Program-made: the position numbers and the translations under genes | The notes under the pieces: model-generated | The model's input: the letters and a program-made list of their open reading frames with translations, nothing else | What the model was told of the DNA's origin: nothing | The model's database searches: none | From: Terriglobales bacterium | Lineage (GTDB): Bacteria; Acidobacteriota; Terriglobia; Terriglobales; Acidobacteriaceae | Direction of reading: 5' to 3' | NCBI GenBank assembly: GCA_025936825.1 | Contig: JAICSO010000001.1 | Coordinates: 62,001-126,000, forward strand | DNA: 64,000 nt | Shown: in pieces, positions 47,585 to 55,999 of the stretch | Numbering within the stretch: position 1 is the stretch's first letter | Layout of the letters: the number at the start of each line of letters is the position of its first letter

Positions 47585-48715
47585 TTACGCCAGTTGTGGC
47601 TCCGTCAGCAATTCCTCGCGCACATTTTTGAGGACGTAGAGCGCGCGCTCGACGCCAACTTCGCCGGAAAGAATCGGGTCTTCGTTTTCAACGCTGAAGA
47701 TGCCGTCATAGCCCACATCCATGTAGGCGCGCATAATGTCCTTCCAGGTGCTCGCGCCGTGGCCGTAGCCGACCGCGCGGAAAGCATCCGAAGCAGTCTT
47801 GAGGTCTTCCTTTTCGAAGACAAAATTCAGCACGCCATACCTGGCAACCTTGTCCGGGTAGAGAACCGTGTCTTTCATGTGCGCGTGATAGATGGCACCC
47901 TGTTTGCCGAGCATGTGGATGACTTCAACAGGATTGCATCCCTGCCAGAAAAGATGACTGAGGTCGTTGTTGGCGCCGATTTCCTCGCCGACGGCGTCGC
48001 GCAGCTTGAGCAGCGTGAGCGGGTTGAAAACACAGAAATTCGGATGCATCTCCAGCGCAAGCCGGCGAATGCCGTGACTGCGCGCAAATTTAACTGCTTC
48101 TTTCCAGTACGGAACCAGCCGTTCCTTCCACTGCCAGTCCTGCGCGGCCGCGTACTCAGGTGGCCAACGATAAGTAATCCAGTTGGGATTCTTGTCCGTC
48201 GGGTTGGCGCCGGGGCAGCCGGAGAAACCAACAATCACTTTTACATCAAGCTTCTCCGCCAAGAGCACCGTGCGGCGAAAAGTTTCCGCGTCCCGATCGG
48301 CAATGCTCTTGTCGGGATGAACAGGATTGCCGTGGCAGCTTAAGGTCGCGATCTGAATGTTCTTATCGTCGAACTTCTTACGCCATGCCTTCAGCTTCGC
48401 GGGATCGTCGAGCAGTTCCTGCACCGGGCAGTGCTTGTTATTTGGATATCCACCGGTTCCAACCTCGATCGCTTCCGCGCCCAAGCTGGAATATTTCTCG
48501 ACCAGTTGGTCGGTAGTGAGGTCTGGAAACGCGGGATCGAAAATGCCGATGGGAATTTTGCGGCGAGGTGCTGCTTTCTGTGTTTCGCCGGAACCCTGGG
48601 GACTAGCGGCCGCGGTCAGAGGAGTGGTTCCGGCAACAGCTCCCGCGAGCACTCCGCCGGTGGTAGCAAGAAAACCTCTGCGCGTAGGAGAAAGAAAATC
48701 AGAACCTTGAGCCAT
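47585..48715 (-). CDS. Tat-exported xylose-isomerase-like TIM-barrel protein (2)
   Basis: 376 aa. Tat signal SPTRRGFLATTGGVLAGAVAG at residues 9-30, then the AP-endonuclease-2/isomerase fold: LGAEAIEVGTGGYP, ATLSCHGNPVHP, LALEMHPNFCVF, ANNDLSHLFWQG, HAHMKDTVLYPD, and FSVENEDPIL. The His/Glu/Asp metal ligands are present. It is first in the likely operon isomerase 2, isomerase 1, GMC, subunit 3. The substrate is unknown. ATG 48715 follows GAGGTCTTC. Confidence 0.88.
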   Translation of the reverse strand: MAQGSDFLSPTRRGFLATTGGVLAGAVAGTTPLTAAASPQGSGETQKAAPRRKIPIGIFDPAFPDLTTDQLVEKYSSLGAEAIEVGTGGYPNNKHCPVQELLDDPAKLKAWRKKFDDKNIQIATLSCHGNPVHPDKSIADRDAETFRRTVLLAEKLDVKVIVGFSGCPGANPTDKNPNWITYRWPPEYAAAQDWQWKERLVPYWKEAVKFARSHGIRRLALEMHPNFCVFNPLTLLKLRDAVGEEIGANNDLSHLFWQGCNPVEVIHMLGKQGAIYHAHMKDTVLYPDKVARYGVLNFVFEKEDLKTASDAFRAVGYGHGASTWKDIMRAYMDVGYDGIFSVENEDPILSGEVGVERALYVLKNVREELLTEPQLA

Positions 48716-49172
48716 GAAGACCTCGATGAATTGTCAACCTCAACCCGGAACGGTTGACCATTATACTCATCGGGCGAAGAAGGGGAATCCGGCGATCCAA
48801 CGCACGCTGTGGCAGAAGGCGATCAACGTTTGACTACATTGATGTGTGAGCATTTTAACCACGAAGGGCACGAAGTTACATGAAGGAAGCCTACTGCGAT
48901 GAATTCCTTGGTGTACCTTCGTGGTCTTTGTGGTGGTGGCCTTTGCTTAAGGGCCTACAAACCAAAACCGCCCTTCCGGGCGGTCTTGGCTTCGTGGGTT
49001 GAACTCCTCAATTCTCAGGCCGGAGGTGGCCATAACTATGAGGACGTTGGATGTATTCTCACGCGAACGATATGGTGGGACAATACTGCAAAATAATTAG
49101 AATTTCGGTGAAGTCTTAGGCCTTTATCCACAAGGCCTTGAACCGATTTAGTGACGTCTATCACACAAAAGT
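48716..49172. other. Intergenic region with family D-like repeat
   Basis: 457 nt without a convincing gene. It holds an inverted pair CCACGAAGGGCACGAAG (48856-48872) / CTTCGTGGTCTTTGTGG (48919-48935), the hairpin terminator at 48962-48989, and AGGCCTTTATCCACAAGGCCT near 49117. The frame at 48899-49096 is built from the repeat and is not a gene. Confidence 0.6.
48962..48989 (-). terminator. Hairpin terminator candidate downstream of the aminotransferase
   Basis: CCAAAACCGCCC-TTCC-GGGCGGTCTTGG. On the minus strand the stem is followed by TTTGGTTTG. It lies about 180 nt after the aminotransferase stop and 250 nt before the isomerase start. Confidence 0.55.
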
Positions 49173-50429
49173 TCAGGCGTTTTCCGCAACCGCCAGCTGC
49201 ACCGCAATCGCTACTCCCTCTGCCGCCATTGCAACTTCCGGCAACTCGGGGAAGGTCGGAGCGATGCGAATCGTTCGGTCCTCCGGATCTTTGCCATAAG
49301 GATGCGTCGCACCTGCCGGCGTCAACTCCACGCCAGCCTCCTTCGCCAAGGCCACCACGCGCCTCGCGCATCCTTTCGGAACTTCCAGGCTGATGAAGTA
49401 ACCACCTTTCGGACGCGTCCAGGAAACGCCTGGGATCCCGGCGAGTTTGGCATCGAAGATCTCAAGCACTTTTTCAAACTTCGGTGCGACTAACGCGCGA
49501 TGCTGGTCCATTAACGCGAGAATCCCCTCTTCATTTTTTAGAAAACGCACATGCCGCAGCTGGTTGGCCTTGTCGGGCCCAATGGTGCGCGGAGTCAGCC
49601 GGTCGAGCAGCCATTTGACATTCGCCTTCGACGACGCGAAAAATGCCATCCCCGCTCCGGCCAGCGTCACCTTTGAAGTTGAGGCAAAAACGAATGCGCG
49701 ATTCGGATTGCCGTGCTTGGCAGAAAGCTCCAGCACATTTGCGATCTCAATTCGCTCGCTGGTCAAGTGGTGCACGGTGTAGGCGTTGTCCCAGAACAGG
49801 CGGAAGTCCGGCGCGGCAGTCTTCATGGAAGCGAGTCGCTCAATGACAGAATCCGAGTACACGGCGCCAGTCGGGTTGCTGTACTTGGGAACGCACCACA
49901 TGCCCTTGATGGACGCATCGCTCGCGACCAGACGCTCCACCTCTGCAACATCGGGACCGTTATCATCCATGGGCACCGTGATCATGCGGATCCCGTAGTC
50001 TTCGCAGATCTTGAAATGGCGATCGTAGCCGGGAACCGGGCAGAGGAACGCGATCTCCCCTTGCTTGGACCAGGGAGCTGTGCTGTCACACGTTCCTTTT
50101 AGCAACGCATAGACGATGCAGTCGTGCATCAGCGCAAGGCTGGAGTTGTTGGCGACAACAATCTGGTCTGCGGGTGCGCCCAGGATGCCGGAGAAGAGAC
50201 GGCGTACTTCGATCAGGCCTTGCAGCCCGCCGTAATTTCGAACGTCGGTAGCGCCTTCGGCATTGAAATCCGAAGCTCCGGGAAGGCCGAGCAGGCCATC
50301 GCTCAAGTTGAGCTGGTCGGAAGCAGGCTTCCCGCGCGTAAGGTTCAGCTTCAGGCCCTTGGCCTTGAATGCTTCGTAGCTCTTCTGGATTTCAGCTTTG
50401 GTGGATGCAGCCTGGGCGGCTTCAATCAT
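49173..50429 (-). CDS. Aspartate aminotransferase-like PLP enzyme (PF12897 type)
   Basis: 418 aa fold-type I aminotransferase. It begins MIEAAQAASTKAEIQKSYEAFKAKGLKLNLTRGKP, with the RGKP motif characteristic of this divergent aspartate aminotransferase group. Further motifs: NNSSLALMHD, PVPGYDRHF, PKYSNPTGAVYS, DNAYTVHHL and the PLP lysine in STSKVTLAGAGMAF. Aspartate/2-oxoglutarate exchange is the best guess. It is monocistronic. Confidence 0.9.
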   Translation of the reverse strand: MIEAAQAASTKAEIQKSYEAFKAKGLKLNLTRGKPASDQLNLSDGLLGLPGASDFNAEGATDVRNYGGLQGLIEVRRLFSGILGAPADQIVVANNSSLALMHDCIVYALLKGTCDSTAPWSKQGEIAFLCPVPGYDRHFKICEDYGIRMITVPMDDNGPDVAEVERLVASDASIKGMWCVPKYSNPTGAVYSDSVIERLASMKTAAPDFRLFWDNAYTVHHLTSERIEIANVLELSAKHGNPNRAFVFASTSKVTLAGAGMAFFASSKANVKWLLDRLTPRTIGPDKANQLRHVRFLKNEEGILALMDQHRALVAPKFEKVLEIFDAKLAGIPGVSWTRPKGGYFISLEVPKGCARRVVALAKEAGVELTPAGATHPYGKDPEDRTIRIAPTFPELPEVAMAAEGVAIAVQLAVAENA

Positions 50430-50467
50430 CGGAATCCTCTCTGTTTGTATTGTAACGGCAGAAAAAG

Positions 50468-50552
50468 TGCCGTCCCTTCGGGACTTTGTCGATTTTGCAT
50501 CCTTCCCAGCACTGACGTGCTGGGCTAGCTAAATTCCGCCCTACCGGGCTGA
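50468..50552. repeat. Family C triple-hairpin repeat
   Basis: GTCCCTTCGGGAC, CCCAGCACTGACGTGCTGGGCTA, GCCCTACCGGGC. It has the same three-stem order as 24607-24697 and 44458-44545. Confidence 0.85.
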
Positions 50553-50624
50553 AACTGAGACCGGCTAGCAGGACGCAATCTAGGCCGCGAAACTCGGCCG
50601 CCACATCTTCGGTGTTCGTCGAGT

Positions 50625-51371
50625 TCAGTGCTCGTCGCGGTTGCTTTTGCCGAAGGGAAACTCGGGACTGCCCGCCTTGTCGATGTTTTCTTCCGCGAAG
50701 ATACGAACGCGGTCAAGCGCGGCCTGCAGTTCCGCGTGATATTGCTCCTGATCTCCGTCAGGCGGGACCGGGATGGCACGGCTGATTCGCATGAAAGCGC
50801 GGCAGAAAGGCTTCGGGATCATGGCGCCGTCCCAAGTCTTCAGCACCCAAGCGCGGTCAAATGCTATGTGGAAGCAGACCATCGGCGCGCCAGTAGCTCG
50901 CGCGAGCATGACTGGGCCGGGTTTGGCGACATATCGTGGACCGCGCGGGCCATCGATCGTGAATGCCACAGTGTAGCGGTCTTCCAGCGCTCGACGCATC
51001 CCGATCAGAGCTCGAATGGCCCCTTTAGAACTCGATCCACGCACCTTGACGAACCCGAACTTCTGCATGATGCGGCCGGTGTACTCGCCGTCGAAGCTGT
51101 CGCTGCTCATGACGCGAACCTGCAGATCGCGACACCAGTACATGGCGGCAATCATGCAGTTGTGCCAGAAGGAATAGACGTAAGGACGTTCGGCAAGACT
51201 CTTCGGCGTAGCGTCTTCCCAGGAGACCGCGAAGCGAATGGTCGGTCCCAGCAGGCGAATGATGATGTAGGCCGTCCAGGTGATCAGCCACAGCAAAATC
51301 CGCTCGCGAACGCTGAACTTGCGCCAGGGCTTGTCGACTGGAGCCTGAGCGGGAGTGGCCGTGGTGCTCAC
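50625..51371 (-). CDS. DUF374 lysophospholipid acyltransferase-like protein
   Basis: 248 aa. One membrane helix (about 25-45). YSFWHNCMIAAMYW, SSDSFDGEYTGRIMQKFGF, RGSSSKGAIRAL and FTIDGPRGPRYVAKPG match the DUF374 branch of acyltransferases, which is thought to act on lipid A or phospholipid. The HN replaces the classical HX4D motif. It is monocistronic. Confidence 0.9.
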   Translation of the reverse strand: MSTTATPAQAPVDKPWRKFSVRERILLWLITWTAYIIIRLLGPTIRFAVSWEDATPKSLAERPYVYSFWHNCMIAAMYWCRDLQVRVMSSDSFDGEYTGRIMQKFGFVKVRGSSSKGAIRALIGMRRALEDRYTVAFTIDGPRGPRYVAKPGPVMLARATGAPMVCFHIAFDRAWVLKTWDGAMIPKPFCRAFMRISRAIPVPPDGDQEQYHAELQAALDRVRIFAEENIDKAGSPEFPFGKSNRDEH

Positions 51372-51402
51372 GATTTCATTCTAAAGGTAGGGGATTGAAG
51401 GA

Positions 51403-51440
51403 ACAGGTTTCAGGTTTCACGCGTCAAGGTTCAGGCTTCG
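51403..51440. repeat. Heptamer array CAGGTTT
   Basis: ACAGGTTTCAGGTTTCACG then AAGGTTCAGGCTTCGG: the same class as the arms of the four-helix-bundle element. Confidence 0.75.
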
Positions 51441-51522
51441 GGCTGTTGGACCTTGCCTGTCCGGTGTCGACTGCAGGCTGAGGGGCTGATGGCTGACGAC
51501 CATAAAACCTGAGATTTGTTGA

Positions 51523-52323
51523 ATGAATCGAAGATCAATGCCTCAGAAAGTAGAGACGGCAGTAGAAACCCAGCGACTCACCGCGCATGAGATTTTCGAC
51601 GCAGCCACGGATAATGCGCGATCAGAGCTGAAGCGATCCTCAAGAAGCCTCGCAGTGTCTGGCTTCGCGGGTGGAATCACCCTAGGCCTCACCGGAATCG
51701 GCGTAGCTTCGGTGCTGGCGACGCTCGGCGAAGGCGGGTGGCAGCAGCTTCTCGCCTATTGCATCTACCCGGTCGGATTCATCGCTGTCATCATAGGACG
51801 GCAGCAGCTCTTCACGGAGAACACCCTCTATCCCGTGGTGCTGGTGCTGGATGAGCGGAAACACGTTCTCTCAACTTTGCGCTTGTGGGGAGTTGTGTTT
51901 GTTTCCAACGTTGCCGGCGCGCTAGTGTTCGCGGCATTAGTGATCCACACGCTGGCGTTGAAGCCGGAAATTTCGGCAAAGCTGGTGGGGTTGGGGTTTG
52001 CCGCCGCCCAAGGCACTTTCTCTCATTTCTTCTGGAGCGGAGTAGTTGGCGGATGGCTGATTGCGCTGGTGGCGTGGATGGTGACAGCAAGTCACTGGAC
52101 GATCGGCCAAGTGGCAATGATCTGGCTGCTCACGTTTCTCGTAGGCATCGGCCACTTCGCGCACTGCATTGTGACCAGTTGCGAAATTCTATCCGCCGCC
52201 ATGGCACACGCAGTTTCGGCGGGCCAGTATCTGCACTGGCTGGCACCGGCAACTCTCGGCAATATTGTTGGAGGAGTGATCATCGTCAGCGTGCTGAACT
52301 ATGGACAAGTCCGCCAGGAATAG
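51523..52323 (+). CDS. Formate/nitrite transporter family channel (FNT)
   Basis: 266 aa with six membrane helices from about residue 45. It has the FNT features GFAGGITLGLTGIG near helix 1, GRQQLFTENTLYPVV, and the second half-repeat FSHFFWSGVVGGWLIALVAWM with IGHFAHCIVTSCEI. Members pass formate, nitrite, hydrosulfide or lactate; the substrate is not decided. The N-terminal 40 residues are soluble. Formate export would suit an anaerobic metabolism with NifJ. Confidence 0.9.
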   Translation: MNRRSMPQKVETAVETQRLTAHEIFDAATDNARSELKRSSRSLAVSGFAGGITLGLTGIGVASVLATLGEGGWQQLLAYCIYPVGFIAVIIGRQQLFTENTLYPVVLVLDERKHVLSTLRLWGVVFVSNVAGALVFAALVIHTLALKPEISAKLVGLGFAAAQGTFSHFFWSGVVGGWLIALVAWMVTASHWTIGQVAMIWLLTFLVGIGHFAHCIVTSCEILSAAMAHAVSAGQYLHWLAPATLGNIVGGVIIVSVLNYGQVRQE

Positions 52324-52359
52324 TTCCCCATCAAGCATCCGCAACGTAAGTAGAATCAA

Positions 52360-52390
52360 GCTGACTAGCCACTAGTCACTAGCCACTCAT
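52360..52390. repeat. Heptamer array GACTAGCCACTAG
   Basis: CTGACTAGCCACTAGTCACT and AGCCACTC, immediately before the TTG of the DUF2071 gene. Confidence 0.8.
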
Positions 52391-53122
52391 TTGCATCCGG
52401 CACTCAAGCACGTTGCGCACCGCCCCTGGCCACTGCCTTCCGGACCGTGGATTATGCAGCAGACCTGGAACGATCTGCTTTTCGCGCATTGGACGGTTCC
52501 GCGGGAGCGACTACGCGCACTGGTTCCATCAGAACTTCCGCTCGATAGCTACGACGGCCAGTGCTGGGTCGCGGTCGCGCCATTTCACATGTCCGGAATT
52601 CGCGGCCGCTTCATGCCTCCGATCCCTGGCACTTCAGCCCTGCCGGAGCTGAATGTCCGCACTTACGTGACCTACGGCGGCAAGCCCGGAGTTTACTTTT
52701 TCAGCTTGGACGCAGCGAACCGGTTGGCCGTCTGGGGAGCACGCACTTTCTATAAGCTCCCGTACTTCTTCGCGAAAATGCACGTCAGAGATCATGAAGG
52801 TTGGATCGAATACACGTCATCGAGGGCCAGTTCTCCCGCAGAATTTCGCGGACATTATCGTCCATGCGGCCCGGTTCAATTGCGAGCACCAGGTTCTCTG
52901 GAACACTGGCTCAGCGAGCGGTACTGTCTTTACACCGTCTCCGGCGGGAGTGTCTACCGCTCCGAAATTCATCATCCACAGTGGCCCCTGCAGGATGCCG
53001 AAGCGGAGATCCAGAGCAACACCATGGCTGCTGCTGCTGGAGTGACGCTTCCTTCTGCTATACCGTTATTGCATTTCTCCAAGACGCTCGACGTGCTGAT
53101 CTGGCCTCTAAAAAAGGCTTGA
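52391..53122 (+). CDS. DUF2071/YqjF-family protein
   Basis: 243 aa from TTG 52391; ATG 52454 (MQQTWNDLLFAHW) is the alternative. Family features: WNDLLFAHWTVPRERLRALVP, WVAVAPFHMSGIRGRFMPPIPG, FPELNVRTYV-like LPELNVRTYVTYGGKPGVYFFSLDA (in parts), and HPQWPLQDAEAEI. The acetoacetate-decarboxylase-like fold is known for the family, but the function is not. The start abuts a heptamer repeat. Confidence 0.85.
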   Translation: MHPALKHVAHRPWPLPSGPWIMQQTWNDLLFAHWTVPRERLRALVPSELPLDSYDGQCWVAVAPFHMSGIRGRFMPPIPGTSALPELNVRTYVTYGGKPGVYFFSLDAANRLAVWGARTFYKLPYFFAKMHVRDHEGWIEYTSSRASSPAEFRGHYRPCGPVQLRAPGSLEHWLSERYCLYTVSGGSVYRSEIHHPQWPLQDAEAEIQSNTMAAAAGVTLPSAIPLLHFSKTLDVLIWPLKKA

Positions 53123-53211
53123 CAAGCAGCTTTGATTCTTCGCTGCCGCACAAAATCCAGCTCACGAGTTTTATTGCGCGCAGCCCTGCCTTCTCATATG
53201 CTCCAAAAAGA

Positions 53212-54417
53212 ATGGCCACGGCGATAGTCACCGGCCCCGAACAGCTGCTCCTCGAATTATTCGCAATCTTCGTTTCGGCGAAGGCGGTGGGAGAGGTGTT
53301 TGAGCGCGTCAGTCTGCCTTCGGTGCTGGGTGAGATCTTGGCCGGAGCAGTGCTCGGTCCCTACGCGCTGAACTGGATCCCCACCACGGACATCATCCAC
53401 TCTGTCGCGGACCTGGGAGCCATTTTCGTGCTGTTCAGCGCTGGCCTTGAAACAAGCCCTGGAGAGCTCATCCGCATTGGCGGTAAGTCGATCAGCGTTG
53501 CTGTCGCGGGCGTCATAGTCCCTTTCCTGCTGGGGTTCGCCTACATGAAGCTTACCGGCACAGCCAGCAGCGAGTCGGTATTTGTCGGCGCCGCCATGGT
53601 AGCAACCAGCGTAGGAATCACCGCGCGCATTTTTGCTGACATGCATTTGCTCGCGACTGAAACCGCAAAAATCATTCTGGGCGCGGCAGTATTCGACGAC
53701 ATCCTTGGAATGATCATGCTGGCCCTCGTCGGCGGGCTCGCATCCGGGGGAATCAACTGGCTCCATATGGGCGTGCTGATCGGTGAAGCGGCCGGCTTCG
53801 CGTTATTCATGATGTTTGTTGCGCCGCGCATCGTTCATCGCATGGAAGGCGGCGTCGAGCACCTGTCGATGCAGAATGCGTCTCTTGTCGTTGCTCTTGC
53901 CATCTGCCTGTTGCTCTCGTGGCTGGCGGTCAAGATCGGCATGGCGGCGATTATCGGCGCATTCTTTGCGGGATTGGTATTCGCCGATTACGCCCCGCGA
54001 TGGAACCTTTTCCCGCGTGTTGCTGGCATCACCGAATTCCTGGCGCCATTTTTCTTTTTCGCGATTGGCGCGCGACTGAACTTCATGGTGATCAATCGGC
54101 AAATCCTGGTTGCAGCCGCCATTATTTCTGTCCTCGCTGTGCTTTCGAAAGTGATCGGCTGTGGATTGCCCATGGTTGGGCAGGGCTGGCGCGCGGTCCT
54201 GCAGGTGGGCACCGGCATGATGCCGCGCGGAGAAGTCGCACTGATCGTGGCATTGGTGGGGTTGCAGTCTGGGATTGTTACTCAGCCGACTTATGCCATC
54301 GTCGTGATCATGACCGCGGTCACTACCGTGATCGCGCCCCCGCTGCTGCGCTACCTGTTCCGTGAAGAAATCAAACAGACGCGCGAGGACAACCTCGCCG
54401 CTCCCGTCCAGTTATAA
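53212..54417 (+). CDS. Cation:proton antiporter (CPA2/Kef type)
   Basis: 401 aa from ATG 53212 (MATAIVTGPEQLLLELFAIF), preceded by AAAAAGA. The frame extends to 52801 inside the upstream gene. About 12 membrane helices; VLGEILAGAVLGPYAL, LFSAGLETSPGEL, the ion-binding region AAVFDDILGMIML (Asp-Asp), and GMMPRGEVALIVALVG. There is no C-terminal TrkA domain. It exchanges Na+ or K+ for H+. Confidence 0.92.
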   Translation: MATAIVTGPEQLLLELFAIFVSAKAVGEVFERVSLPSVLGEILAGAVLGPYALNWIPTTDIIHSVADLGAIFVLFSAGLETSPGELIRIGGKSISVAVAGVIVPFLLGFAYMKLTGTASSESVFVGAAMVATSVGITARIFADMHLLATETAKIILGAAVFDDILGMIMLALVGGLASGGINWLHMGVLIGEAAGFALFMMFVAPRIVHRMEGGVEHLSMQNASLVVALAICLLLSWLAVKIGMAAIIGAFFAGLVFADYAPRWNLFPRVAGITEFLAPFFFFAIGARLNFMVINRQILVAAAIISVLAVLSKVIGCGLPMVGQGWRAVLQVGTGMMPRGEVALIVALVGLQSGIVTQPTYAIVVIMTAVTTVIAPPLLRYLFREEIKQTREDNLAAPVQL

Positions 54418-54429
54418 TTTCAGCCTACA

Positions 54430-54525
54430 GGGGATAACCTTTGCGATCTTCGCGAACTTTGCGGTTCAGGAGTTTTGAAACTATTCACCGCAAAAGGGCG
54501 CAAAGTACGCGAAGAAACACATAGA
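54430..54525. repeat. Family D inverted repeat before fabG
   Basis: TTTGCGATCTTCGCGAACTTTGCGG faces CCGCAAAAGGGCGCAAAGTACGCGAAG (both shown in part), in the 112-nt gap. Confidence 0.7.
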
Positions 54526-54529
54526 CAAC

Positions 54530-55282
54530 ATGAACCTTAATGGACGAGTCGCCGTAGTTACAGGCGCATCGCAGGGGATTGGACGCGCGTGCGCGCTCGA
54601 ACTAGCAAAACGGGGCGCGAGCGTAGCGCTGGTCGCGCGCAATCAGCAAAAACTGGAAGAAGTCGCTGCGGAGATTGGTGGAGGCCCAGCCGCCCCCGTC
54701 CGGGCGCGCGTGACTCCCGCCGACATCGAGAACGAGGACCAGATCAAGGCAGTGTTCAAAGCGCTGATCGCCGATTTCGGCAAGATCGATATCCTCGTCA
54801 ACAACGCCGGCATCGCCCGCGATCAGCTCGTCATGCGCATGAAGCGCGCCGACTGGGATGCAGTGCTCAATACAAATCTGACCTCTGCTTATTTATGCAC
54901 GCAGCAGGTGATCAGCCCCATGCTCAAGCAGCGCTGGGGCCGCATCATCAATGTGACCTCCGTCTTCGGCCAGATGGGACAGGCCGGACAAGCAAATTAC
55001 GCTGCATCCAAAGCGGGCTTGATCGGATTGACCATGGCAATCGCACGGGAACTTGGTTCGCGCAATATCACTTGCAATGCGGTGGCGCCCGGGTTCATTG
55101 AAACGGCGATGACGTCGGTGCTGTCCGACGATTTAAAGCAGAGCGCGCTGAAGATGATTCCTCTCGGTCGGGTGGGAACCCCGGAAGAAGTCGCGCATTG
55201 CGTGGCGTTCCTGGCGTCCGACGAAGCAAGTTACATCACCGGTCATGTGCTGAACGTGAACGGCGGGATGCTGATGGGCTAG
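54530..55282 (+). CDS. fabG: 3-oxoacyl-ACP reductase FabG-type SDR
   Basis: 250 aa. NADPH motif VTGASQGIGRACALELAKRG, NNAGIARDQLVMRM, the catalytic Ser in INVTSVFGQMG, YxxxK in YAASKAGLIG, and the C-terminal GHVLNVNGGMLMG. It is typical of the FabG step of fatty acid elongation; a paralogue with another substrate cannot be excluded because no fab genes are adjacent. Confidence 0.9.
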   Translation: MNLNGRVAVVTGASQGIGRACALELAKRGASVALVARNQQKLEEVAAEIGGGPAAPVRARVTPADIENEDQIKAVFKALIADFGKIDILVNNAGIARDQLVMRMKRADWDAVLNTNLTSAYLCTQQVISPMLKQRWGRIINVTSVFGQMGQAGQANYAASKAGLIGLTMAIARELGSRNITCNAVAPGFIETAMTSVLSDDLKQSALKMIPLGRVGTPEEVAHCVAFLASDEASYITGHVLNVNGGMLMG

Positions 55283-55297
55283 AGCAAACACATTTAC

Positions 55298-55395
55298 CAC
55301 AGAGATCGCACAGCACGCAGAGAAAAACAATGAGTATGCAAAACCAGGGTGACGCCGTATTCTTTTTCTCGGCGAACTCTGCGAGCTCGGCAGTT
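55298..55395. repeat. Family D inverted repeat spanning the GNAT gene start
   Basis: The left arm is ACCACAGAGATCGCACAGCA (55298-55317) and the right arm is CTCGGCGAACTCTGCGAGCTCGGCAGT (55368-55394, shown in full over two motifs). The right arm is translated as SANSASSAVE at the N-terminus of the GNAT protein. Confidence 0.8.
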
Positions 55396-55866
55396 GAAGG
55401 CTTTGATCTTCAGCAAGCGGCATCACCCCAGCAAATCACCGCGCTCCGCGAGTTGTTTCTCGAATACGCAAGTTCGCTCAACTTTAGTCTTTGCTTCCAG
55501 AGCTTCGAGAAAGAATTGGCGGAACTGCCCGGCGAGTATGCACCGCCTGACGGACGTTTACTCCTTGCCGCTCACGGTTCTCAGCTCGCTGGCTGTGTCG
55601 CCCTCCATAAGCTTGAAACCGAAATCTGCGAGATGAAGCGGCTCTATGTTCGTCCGCAGTTTCGCGGCAAAGGCCTGGGCAGAGTTCTTGCTGAACGAGT
55701 AGTTGCAGACGCCCGTGAAATAGGCTACAAACGATTGCGCTTGGACACGGTCGAGCCGGTAATGCGCGACGCGGTTGCGCTCTACCGGAAGCTGGGCTTT
55801 CGGGAAATCGCGCCCTACCGGGAGAATCCGATTGCAGGCGCGTTGTACATGGAATTAATCCTGTAA
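55330..55866 (+). CDS. GNAT-family N-acetyltransferase
   Basis: 178 aa from ATG 55330 (MSMQNQGDAVFFF). The acetyl-CoA motif is MKRLYVRPQFRGKGLGRVLAE, with the later motif RLDTVEPVMRDAVALYRKLGFREI. The domain proper begins near residue 30 (SPQQITALRELFLEYA). The first 28 residues, including FFFSANSASSAVE, are encoded by a palindromic repeat, so the start codon may have been supplied or moved by the insertion. The substrate is unknown. Confidence 0.85.
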   Translation: MSMQNQGDAVFFFSANSASSAVEGFDLQQAASPQQITALRELFLEYASSLNFSLCFQSFEKELAELPGEYAPPDGRLLLAAHGSQLAGCVALHKLETEICEMKRLYVRPQFRGKGLGRVLAERVVADAREIGYKRLRLDTVEPVMRDAVALYRKLGFREIAPYRENPIAGALYMELIL

Positions 55867-55869
55867 ACC

Positions 55870-55985
55870 ATTAAACCGCCGGGAATGCAGAGTACGCAGA
55901 GCAAACAAAGCCAGAGAGAAATGCGCCCATTTATTTCGACTTCGTTCTTCTCTTCGAACTCGGCGGGCTCGGCGGTAAATCGCTT
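55870..55985. repeat. Family D inverted repeat between GNAT and hydrolase genes
   Basis: CCGCCGGGAATGCAGAGTAC on the left mirrors TTCGAACTCGGCGGGCTCGGCGG on the right (shown in part), with a loop of about 45 nt. Confidence 0.75.
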
Positions 55986-55999
55986 TTGGTGAGGTCACA

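Noticed and set aside
48899-49096. 65-codon plus-strand frame
   Set aside because: It runs through a repeat arm and a terminator-like hairpin and has no ribosome site.
48940-49100. tRNA-like sequence with GGTTGAACTCC
   Set aside because: No cloverleaf can be drawn; the stems belong to the terminator hairpin.
49150-49165. AGTGACGTCTATCACA, a fifth possible TGTGA-type operator
   Set aside because: One half-site is poor, and it lies just past the stop of the aminotransferase, more than 430 nt from the nearest start it could serve.
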